Assembly (NCBI RefSeq): GCF_000521785.1 | Contig: NZ_JALZ01000024.1 | Coordinates: 1 to 38,977, forward strand | Origin: Roseivivax halodurans JCM 10272 | GTDB lineage: Bacteria > Pseudomonadota > Alphaproteobacteria > Rhodobacterales > Rhodobacteraceae | DNA length: 38,977 nucleotides | Direction of reading: 5' to 3' | Shown: in pieces, positions 8,075-14,359 of the stretch | How the letters are laid out: the number at the start of each line of letters is the position of its first letter | Position numbering within the stretch: position 1 is the first letter of the stretch | Position numbers and translations under genes: made by a program | The notes under the pieces: generated by a model | Told to the model about the DNA's origin: nothing | The model's input: the letters and a program-made list of their open reading frames with translations, nothing else | Database searches by the model: none

Positions 8075-8232
8075 GTTAGATTTTGTTAGTTAAATCGTTA
8101 CAGGATTGGAGCGTACCGCAAAAAGCCCTTTATTTTATGGCCAAATCGGGCGCGCTTGGAAGACCATGTGAATCTGAACCCCCGTTCATGCGACTCCGAA
8201 CCCACGCCTCTGCGACTCCGATCCGACGATGG
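8075..8232. other. Putative replication origin (oriV) with three iterons
   Basis: The gene-free gap 7911-8391 between divergent parA and repA holds an A+T-rich stretch (about 8077-8140). Three direct repeats of TGYGAMTCYGAWCC follow, starting at 8167, 8189 and 8211, with an exact 22-bp period. The second and third copies differ at one of 14 positions. Iterons spaced by two helical turns beside an initiator gene are the usual origin layout, so these are probably RepA sites. I saw no convincing DnaA box. Confidence 0.7.
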
Positions 8233-8391
8233 GCCGCTTTACGGAGCCGGCCGGCACTTCTAGGCTGGGTGTCACTGAAACCCCGAAAGTGAAAAATCGC
8301 ATCAAAACGGGGATACGAGGCGGGCCCGAGCAGGCCCCGAGACGCGAGGGATGCGCATGAGGACGGGGAGTGATCTCCCTGGCCCGTTTCC

Positions 8392-9402
8392 GTGAGCGGT
8401 ACGGGTGACGGGGCAGGCGGGTTGGCGCCGCAGGGCCACCCGGCGGGGGTTTTCTTTGTCGCGGACATCTTCGATGCCGCGCCCAAAAATGATCTCGGCA
8501 GTATGGAGCATCCGCTCTTCTCGCTGTCGACCCGGCCCGACCGGCGGGTCTTGAGCTATTCCCATAACGGAGCGAGCGTGGAGGTGATCCCGTCAGTGAA
8601 GGGACGGGCGACGATGCATGACAAGGACGTGCTAATCTATTGCGTCTCGCAGCTGATGGGGGCGATCAATGCCGGGCGCGAGGTCAGCCGAACATTGCGG
8701 CTGCGGGCCCATGACCTTCTCGTCGCCACCAATCGCGAAACCTCGGGTGATGCCTACAAGCGCCTCAAGGAGGCGTTCGAGCGTCTGGCTGGCACCCGCA
8801 TCATCACCAACCTCACCACCGGCGGTGAGGAGACGACCCGAGGCTTTGGCCTGATCGAATCCTGGGAGATCGTGCGCAAGACTCGCGGCGGGCGCATGGT
8901 CTCGGTTTCCGTGACCCTGTCTGAATGGCTCTACCGGGCAGTCCTGGCGAAATCGGTGCTGACTCTCAGCCGCGACTATTTCCACCTGCGCAAGCCGCTC
9001 GAGCGACGCGTTTACGAACTGGCTCGCAAGCATTGCGGTCGCCAGCCCGAATGGCGCATCTCGGTCGCCACTCTGCACAAGAAGGCGGGCAGCGTGGCGC
9101 CGCTGCGGGTGTTTCGCGCCAGCCTGCGCCGGATGATCACCGAGAACCACCTGCCGGATTATGCGCTGGCCGAGGCGGAGGGTGACCTTCTGGTGGTGAC
9201 CCGGCGCCGCCCCCGCAAGAGTCCGGCGGCCCCCGTCCTTACCCCCGAGGCGTTGGCGAAAGCCCGAGCGCTCGTTCCCGGCGCGGATGCCTACGCGCTC
9301 GAGGCCGAGTGGCGCAGCTGGTGGGAGGATACCGGGCGCCCCCGTCTCGGCAATGCGAATGCCGCCTTCCTCGGCTGGGTCCGCCGCCGCGCAAAACCCT
9401 AG
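8392..9402 (+). CDS. repA: RPA-type plasmid replication initiator
   Basis: This 336-residue protein belongs to the replication initiator protein A (RPA) family found on many alphaproteobacterial plasmids. Seen directly are FFVADIFDAAPKNDLGSMEH near the start, followed by PLFSLSTRPDRR, VEVIPSVKGRATMHDKDVLI and CVSQLMGAINAGR. A winged-helix-like region follows (RLRAHDLLVATNRETSGDAY, then KRLKEAFERLAGTRI). The GTG at 8392 is chosen because homologous sequence begins well before the internal ATG at 8503. It reads away from the iteron region and is divergent from parA. Together with parAB and the palindromes it makes a replicon independent of repABC. Confidence 0.9.
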   Translation: MSGTGDGAGGLAPQGHPAGVFFVADIFDAAPKNDLGSMEHPLFSLSTRPDRRVLSYSHNGASVEVIPSVKGRATMHDKDVLIYCVSQLMGAINAGREVSRTLRLRAHDLLVATNRETSGDAYKRLKEAFERLAGTRIITNLTTGGEETTRGFGLIESWEIVRKTRGGRMVSVSVTLSEWLYRAVLAKSVLTLSRDYFHLRKPLERRVYELARKHCGRQPEWRISVATLHKKAGSVAPLRVFRASLRRMITENHLPDYALAEAEGDLLVVTRRRPRKSPAAPVLTPEALAKARALVPGADAYALEAEWRSWWEDTGRPRLGNANAAFLGWVRRRAKP

Positions 9403-9404
9403 AC

Positions 9405-9420
9405 GTTTCGCGCGCGAAAC
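9405..9420. other. Partition-site palindrome after repA
   Basis: GTTTCGCGCGCGAAAC, a perfect 16-bp palindrome two bases after the repA stop. Third copy of the site found around parB. Confidence 0.72.
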
Positions 9421-9479
9421 ATTTCGCACCAGGCCAGGCAGCGGTGACCCACGCGACCATCGGCGGATCATCGTCTATG

Positions 9480-9712
9480 AGGTGACGAGGCTGCATCGGG
9501 TGAATCGATCCGCCCCCTTGGCTTGCGCTCGCGCGCCAGAATAGGTCGCGATGTGGCAGAGCGGTGTTGTCGGGGTCTCTGGCACACGCCGCCGCCAAAC
9601 TGGCGCGAAGACGGGGCAGGGGAGACGTGGTGCGCTTAGCGGTCGCAACGGCCCCATGAAGCTGGAACACATTCTTCGCCAGATCGAGCCCGACCGTGGT
9701 AATCTTCGACAT
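9480..9712 (-). pseudogene. IS110-family transposase, N-terminal remnant
   Basis: From an ATG at 9712 the minus strand reads MSKITTVGLDLAKNVFQLHG, the conserved start of IS110/IS1111 transposases that holds the first catalytic aspartate (GLDLAK). After about 21 residues the similarity moves to other frames. A piece ILARERK near 9545 resembles the WAREL region found further on, so the gene has frameshifts and probably a deletion. The rest of the transposase is absent. The 24-bp repeat copy B lies 52 bases upstream. The gap 9421-9479 holds nothing I can name. Confidence 0.75.
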
Positions 9713-9763
9713 GACCGCTCCCTCCCGTGGATCATCGCTGACCCACCTTGGCACACCAGATGC

Positions 9764-9787
9764 CGTCGGGGGGCGGTCACACCATCA
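9764..9787. repeat. 24-bp repeat, copy B
   Basis: This matches 5274-5297 at 23 of 24 positions in the same orientation. It lies in the leader of the IS110 remnant, so it may be part of that element's left end. Confidence 0.5.
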
Positions 9788-9865
9788 GTCCCAGTGAGCC
9801 CTACGCGGACTTGTTCGTGCGTTGCATACACGGTACTCTATTGGAGCACCGCTGGAGAGATCAGG

Positions 9866-10141
9866 ATGTCCGTTCAGAAACAGTCTGTGAGCTTCACCGA
9901 AGCGGCCTATGCCTTCGCCAAGGAGCTAGTAGAGACCGGCGAGTATCCGAATGTCAGCGCGGCCGTCTCTGGAGAGCTGGTCAAGGCCAAGGCTGAACGC
10001 GACCGCGAGCGGTCGCTTCTCGAGGTGGAGCTCGAGCGGCGGCTCGCGCTGCCGCTCGACCAATGGGAGCCGGTCGGTGAGGCGGGCACCGTGACCGACG
10101 GTGCCCGCGCGCATCTGGCGGCGGTCAGACAGAAATCCTGA
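9866..10141 (+). CDS. ParD-like antitoxin
   Basis: This 91-residue protein begins MSVQKQSVSFTEAAYAFAKE and continues LVETGEYPNVSAAVSGELVK, a ribbon-helix-helix pattern typical of ParD antitoxins. A charged helical tail probably wraps the toxin. It would neutralise the toxin encoded next and repress the pair's promoter. Its stop overlaps the start of the downstream gene by one base (TGATG), so the two are translationally coupled. The pair lies between the RPA replicon and the mobilization genes, where it would serve plasmid maintenance. Confidence 0.78.
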   Translation: MSVQKQSVSFTEAAYAFAKELVETGEYPNVSAAVSGELVKAKAERDRERSLLEVELERRLALPLDQWEPVGEAGTVTDGARAHLAAVRQKS

Positions 10142-10500
10142 TGCGGATCATCCGCCACCCGTTTGTCGAACGGGACCTGATCGGCATGGTTGACCATGTC
10201 ATCGACGTCACCCAAGGCGATGTCGCAGCCGCGGAGCGACGCCTCGACGAGGTGGATGCGCTGATCGCATCAATCCTGGAAAACCCGCGGTCCGGTATTC
10301 GCCTCGGCGGCGCGCTTTCGGGCTGGCTGGTGCGTCATGGCGGAGCGGGTCACCGGCTGACGATCGTGTTTCGCCCGGACGTGCAGAACGGCACGATCTA
10401 CCTAGCGCTCATCGCGTTCGGCGGCCGGGACTGGATCCGGCTGGTGGCATTGCGGCGCGGGTTCGTCGAGGAACCTGACGGACAAGATCGCGGTCACTGA
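10141..10500 (+). CDS. ParE/RelE-superfamily toxin
   Basis: The 119-residue product starts MRIIRHPFVERDLIGMVDHV and contains LIASILENPRSGIRLG, then HRLTIVFRPDVQNGTIYLAL, matching the short alpha/beta fold of ParE/RelE toxins. It is slightly longer than usual, with a tail after RLVALRRGF. ParE members poison DNA gyrase and RelE members cut mRNA; the sequence alone does not tell me which. The partner antitoxin directly precedes it with a one-base overlap. Confidence 0.75.
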   Translation: MRIIRHPFVERDLIGMVDHVIDVTQGDVAAAERRLDEVDALIASILENPRSGIRLGGALSGWLVRHGGAGHRLTIVFRPDVQNGTIYLALIAFGGRDWIRLVALRRGFVEEPDGQDRGH

Positions 10501-10862
10501 TCGCCGCGCGCAAATGATGATCTCATCGCGACGACGGCTGCCTGGCCTTTTCCGATCCCAAGCGCAGATCAGTCTCCCACGCCTCTGGCGCCCCACGCTC
10601 CTTCGGCGGACCTCTCCGGGGCTGATCTGACCGGGAGCGGCTGGCGCCTCGCCCGCCGGGGCGCAACGGCGGGGATGGACTTTCTTCCCCTGGCGGCCTG
10701 GGTCGAGACCGGGCCCGCCATTCCTCGCGAGACAAGAAAGACCATCCCCGCCGTCCTCTGCTGCGCTCCGGGCCCGAAGGGCTGCGCCGGCGGGTCGTCC
10801 CGGTCCTGTCGATCACCATCGAGGCCGCGATGGGCGCGGGCTCGCAGCAGAGGAGATACGAC
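10501..10862 (+). promoter_or_regulatory. Structured leader of the DUF736 gene
   Basis: This gap has no gene. It contains a perfect 11-bp inverted repeat: CCTCTGCTGCG (10755-10765) and CGCAGCAGAGG (10843-10853), enclosing 77 GC-rich bases. The right arm covers most of the ribosome-binding sequence AGAGGAG of the gene starting at 10863. In a transcript the two arms could pair and hide that site, so translation may be controlled. Promoter elements are not clear to me. Confidence 0.5.
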
Positions 10863-11201
10863 ATGACCACCATCGGCACCTTCCGGAAGTCCGGCAGCGA
10901 TTACGTCGGCGAGATCGTCACCCTGAGCCTGCAGGCGAAGAACGTCCGCATCGTCCGCGAGACCAGCACGCCGCACGAGACCGCCCCTTCGCACCGGGTC
11001 TTTGTCGGCCGCGCCGAGATCGGCGCCGCCTGGGCCCGGCATTCGGCGGAGGGACGCGACTACCTCAGCCTCAAACTCGACGATCCGAGCTTCACCGCCG
11101 CCATCTACGCCAACCTCTTCGACGACATCGTCCTCGAGGGCGGTGAGGAGAGCTTCAGCCTGGTCTGGTCGCGGCCGAATGGCCGCCGCAGCGCGGAGTG
11201 A
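10863..11201 (+). CDS. DUF736-family protein
   Basis: The 112-residue product begins MTTIGTFRKSGSDYVGEIVT and contains SHRVFVGRAEIGAAW and YLSLKLDDPSFTAAIYANLF, the conserved pattern of the DUF736 family. This small family is common on alphaproteobacterial plasmids and integrative elements near conjugation genes; its function is not established. The start at 10863 has AGAGGAG a few bases upstream; an in-frame ATG at 10830 lies before the ribosome site and is less likely. A strong GC hairpin follows the gene. Confidence 0.88.
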   Translation: MTTIGTFRKSGSDYVGEIVTLSLQAKNVRIVRETSTPHETAPSHRVFVGRAEIGAAWARHSAEGRDYLSLKLDDPSFTAAIYANLFDDIVLEGGEESFSLVWSRPNGRRSAE

Positions 11202-11210
11202 GCTCTTGCC

Positions 11211-11233
11211 CCGGGGCGGCCCTGCCGCCCCGG
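11211..11233. terminator. GC-rich hairpin after the DUF736 gene
   Basis: A perfect 10-bp stem (CCGGGGCGGC / GCCGCCCCGG) closes a three-base loop, 10 bases after the stop codon. There is no T-tract, so it may be a weak terminator or an mRNA-stabilising structure between two plasmid genes. Confidence 0.45.
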
Positions 11234-11266
11234 TCCCGTTCCCCCCTTCGAGACGGGAGCAGAGAC

Positions 11267-11626
11267 ATGGACCTTCTGACCGATACGATCCTTGCGCGGC
11301 TCGCGACAAACGGCCGCGAGACCCGCGACCGGCAGCGCAGAGGCGCCGAGGAGATCGACCACCTGCCGGTGGTCAAGCTCTTCACCCCGGATGCAGGCGC
11401 GACCTAGCTGCTGTCCGAGACCGACCCTGACGATCCCGACCTTGCCTTCGGGCTCTGCGATCTCGGGCTCGGCTGTCCGGAATTCGGCCGGGTGCGCCTG
11501 AGCGAGATCCGCGCCTTGCGCGGGCGCCTGGACCTGCCGGTGGAATGCGATCTTGACTTCGCACCCGACGCGCCGCTCGGCCTCTATGTCAACCGCGCGC
11601 GCAAGGCCGGGGCCATCCTGGCCTGA
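11267..11626 (+). pseudogene. DUF2958-family gene interrupted by one amber codon
   Basis: The frame encodes MDLLTDTILARLATNGRET at the start, VVKLFTPDAGAT at codons 35-46, then TAG (11405-11407). It continues in the same frame as LLSETDPDDPDLAFGLCDLG and ends at a TGA at 11624-11626. No base is gained or lost. In the family as I know it, this position usually carries tryptophan (GATWLL), so a single TGG-to-TAG change explains the break. It would yield a 46-residue stub. Without the stop the product would be 119 residues, the normal size. The rest of the frame is well kept, so the mutation looks recent, or a sequencing error, or a suppressed stop. Confidence 0.85.
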
Positions 11627-11783
11627 GCGTCCCTCTGCCATCGATCGCGGGGTCCCGCGCTGATCCTCTGTTCGCTGCGGGGCAGGGGCCTCGTCGCCAA
11701 GGACTCCCTCCGATCTCTCGCATGTTTTCCCCCCGTGGCGGGTGCGCCCGGCATCGGCGAAGATCCGCGTCAGTATGATCTGC

Positions 11784-11803
11784 GCAATATGACAAATTGT
11801 GCG
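11784..11803. promoter_or_regulatory. Operator/oriT candidate upstream of the mobilization operon
   Basis: The gap 11627-11895 precedes the mobilization genes. It contains GCAATATGACAAATTGTGCG, an imperfect dyad, followed by a second TTGTGCG at 11812-11818 (15-base spacing from the first). The 20-mer matches 29733-29752, upstream of the virB operon, at 17 of 20 positions. A transfer origin is expected near here because oriT usually lies beside the relaxase operon. I could not identify a nick site. Confidence 0.55.
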
Positions 11804-11895
11804 TAGTGACGTTGTGCGGTATATCGGAAGGGGAAGAGAAGGGGACGGTGGCAGGATATGCCAAATGTCTGCGCCTTTTGTCCGAGGGGTCCGAG

Positions 11896-12480
11896 ATGCC
11901 GACGGGACGCGGAAGACGCCTGACCTTGGAGGAGCGCATCACCCTCGCGCGGCGCTACCATGCGGGTGAGACCCCGAAGGTCCTGGCCGCAGCCTATGGC
12001 GTCTCGCGGCGGCACGTGACCCGGCTCGCCCGGGAGGAGCGGGGTGAGGGGCAGGGGGTGCGCGATCCCTCGGTGGCGGTGAGCTTCCGGGCGTCCCGGT
12101 CGGAGATGGCGCTCTTCGACGCGGAGTGGCGCGCCCGCGGCTTTGCCTCGCGGAGCCAGGCGCTGCAGGCGCTGGTGCGGGCGCGCTGCGGTCTGCTCGA
12201 CGCCGCCCGGGACGATCTGCGGTGCTTCGGGGAGACGCTGGCCCGCGCCCAGGTGCTGGCGGAGGCGGGGCGGCGCCTTGCAAAGGAGGCGGCGCGCGGG
12301 CGCCTGGTGCTGCAGCAGGGGGACCGGAAGGTGCTCGCGGCGCTGCTCGATCTTGCGGAGGAAACGAAGCGACGGCTGCAGGAGATGCAGGCGGCGGCCC
12401 GGGCGCGGCGCGGGCAGGGCTGGCGGGCAGGGGAGACAGCAGCCCGGGCGCCGGACGGGCAGGGCGGGTCCCATGACTGA
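11896..12480 (+). CDS. Relaxosome accessory (MobC-like) DNA-binding protein
   Basis: The 194-residue protein starts MPTGRGRRLTLEERITLARR and contains a helix-turn-helix (GETPKVLAAAYGVSRRHVTR, residues about 20-40). A ribbon-helix-helix-like stretch follows (SVAVSFRASRSEMALFDAEW, then RSQALQALVRA). The C-terminal half is a charged helix likely to form a coiled coil. The gene immediately precedes the relaxase and overlaps it by eight bases, the usual place for the accessory protein that bends oriT DNA and often represses the operon. The start at 11896 is preferred over 11797 because the protein-like region begins there and GAGGGG precedes it. It is a candidate for binding the 20-bp dyad shared with the virB promoter region. 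Confidence 0.65.
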   Translation: MPTGRGRRLTLEERITLARRYHAGETPKVLAAAYGVSRRHVTRLAREERGEGQGVRDPSVAVSFRASRSEMALFDAEWRARGFASRSQALQALVRARCGLLDAARDDLRCFGETLARAQVLAEAGRRLAKEAARGRLVLQQGDRKVLAALLDLAEETKRRLQEMQAAARARRGQGWRAGETAARAPDGQGGSHD

Positions 12481-14359
12481 ACCGCTCGCGCTCTACGCGG
12501 CCGTGATGGGACGGCTCTGGGAGGACGAGCGTCTCCGCGGGCAGCGGCAGGCCCGGATCGAGGCCCGGCTCGCGGGGCGCCGGCAGGGGGGCGGGACCGG
12601 AAGCCGGGGCTCGGCGCGCGACATGCTCAAGGCGGCCAGCCGCGAGAGCCGCGCGGCCATCTTCAAGCGGATCCGGTCCGGAGGCTGCAAGACCCGGGTG
12701 AGCCTGTCGCACCAGCTTGCCTATGTCAGCGACAAGGCGGTCTACACCTATTCGACGATGACCAATCCGCTGCGCACGGGGGCAAGCCTCAGCACAGCGC
12801 AGAAGGCGGAGATCGTCGCGGCCTGGGCCGAGACCTGGCGGGGCACAACAAAGCTCGGCTTCACCTCCCACATGCTGCTGTCGTTCCCCAAAGAGGTGAG
12901 CGTTGCCCAGGCGCGGGAGATCGCGCTCGACTGGGGGGAGCATTTCTTCGAGAGCGGCGCGTATGGTGACCGCTGGGATTACGTGCTCGCGGTGCATGAC
13001 GACCGGGCGCACAAACATGCGCATATCGTGCTCAACAATCGCGGCACCGAGGCCGGGACCTGGTTCTCCTGCTGGGCCGAGGGTGTGATGTCGCCGCAGC
13101 TGATGCGCGAGAAACAGGCCGAGATCGCGGAACGCCACGGGGTGATGCTCGAGGCCACGCGGCGGCTCGAGCGGGGGATCTTCACCCGGGCGGCCGGGAT
13201 CGAGGAGATCTACCGCGCCAAGGCGGAGGCCCGGTTGCCGCGCGAGATCGCGCTGAGCCCCGAGGAAAAGGCGATTGCCCAGGCGCAGGTCGCGGGCTTT
13301 GCCGAAGGCTACCGCGCGCTCGCCGACGTGCTGCAGGTCATGGACAAGCGCCCTTTGGCACAGGCGATGCGGCGCGTGGCGGCCAGTCTCGGGACCGGCA
13401 CAGTCTATCAGCTCGACGAGGGGGAGATCGACATGGAGACGATCCGCACGGTCGGCGATGCCATTGCGCAGGCCGAGAAGACAATCGAGGCGCTCCGGCT
13501 CAAGGCCGAGGAGCTGGGGCCGGACATGCGGCCCGGCTTCGAGATCCGGGCTGCGCCGGTGATCCGGGATCTGTCGAAGATGGTGCCCGATCCCGAGCTG
13601 CGGGCCCGGTTCGCGCGCGATCTGACCGAGCCCTATCCGCCGGGATCGGGGGTGGCGCGGTTCGCGGCAGCCTATGCCGGGAGTGATCCGGTGCTCGACC
13701 GGCTCAAGGCCCATATGGAGAAGGTTGGTCTCGACGGGGCCGAGATGGCCGCCCGGATCGCGGCGGGCGGCACGACACATTACGGGCTCGCCCAGGATTG
13801 GGTGACCCGGGACATGGAGGCAATCCTCGCCCGGGACGGCCTCACGCTGGCGCGGGCCAGCGAGGCGCAGCAGGCGGCGGCGCTGGAGACGGTCGACCAG
13901 GTCATGGAGGGGCTGCTCGCGCGGGCGCGCGCGCTTGGTCTTGGCGGGGAGGGCGCAGCATCGGATCTCGCCGATCGCGAGGGCCGCGACCCTCGCAGCC
14001 CCCTGCAGGGGCTGGCGGACCTGCTCCGCGCCGGGCCCCTTGGCGCTCCTCAGGCGGAGAGGGTCACGCGAGAGCTGCGGGGAGAACTTGCCCGGACGCT
14101 CGGCGAAGACGAGCTCGGCGCGCTGCGGCGCGGCCAGTACGAGGTCCTGGCGGAGGCGCTGCCGGACCCGCTCGACCGGATCATCGTCACCCAGAGCTTC
14201 CTTGAGATGACCTCCGCGGAGACCGGCTCGCGCGTCTTCAGCGAGCGCGCCTCGGCGCTGCAGCAGGACAAGGCCGAGGCGCTGGCAAGGCAGACCCGTC
14301 TCGAGATGCATCGGGGCCGGGAGAGCGCCCGCGATGCCGGCGAGGAGTTCGGCCTCTGA
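12473..14359 (+). CDS. Relaxase (VirD2/MobA-type conjugative nickase)
   Basis: This protein would cut one strand at oriT and pilot it into the recipient. Translation from the ATG at 12473 gives 628 residues. A tyrosine-rich stretch (QLAYVSDKAVYTYS, about 81-94) may supply the nucleophile. The metal-binding motif III is clear at 175-184 (HDDRAHKHAH, then IVLNNRG). The C-terminal two-thirds is helical and has no domain I can name. The start overlaps the preceding gene by eight bases, and the stop overlaps the start of the coupling-protein gene (TGATG), so the three genes form one operon. The very long open frame on the opposite strand is a GC-driven shadow. Confidence 0.88.
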   Translation: MTEPLALYAAVMGRLWEDERLRGQRQARIEARLAGRRQGGGTGSRGSARDMLKAASRESRAAIFKRIRSGGCKTRVSLSHQLAYVSDKAVYTYSTMTNPLRTGASLSTAQKAEIVAAWAETWRGTTKLGFTSHMLLSFPKEVSVAQAREIALDWGEHFFESGAYGDRWDYVLAVHDDRAHKHAHIVLNNRGTEAGTWFSCWAEGVMSPQLMREKQAEIAERHGVMLEATRRLERGIFTRAAGIEEIYRAKAEARLPREIALSPEEKAIAQAQVAGFAEGYRALADVLQVMDKRPLAQAMRRVAASLGTGTVYQLDEGEIDMETIRTVGDAIAQAEKTIEALRLKAEELGPDMRPGFEIRAAPVIRDLSKMVPDPELRARFARDLTEPYPPGSGVARFAAAYAGSDPVLDRLKAHMEKVGLDGAEMAARIAAGGTTHYGLAQDWVTRDMEAILARDGLTLARASEAQQAAALETVDQVMEGLLARARALGLGGEGAASDLADREGRDPRSPLQGLADLLRAGPLGAPQAERVTRELRGELARTLGEDELGALRRGQYEVLAEALPDPLDRIIVTQSFLEMTSAETGSRVFSERASALQQDKAEALARQTRLEMHRGRESARDAGEEFGL

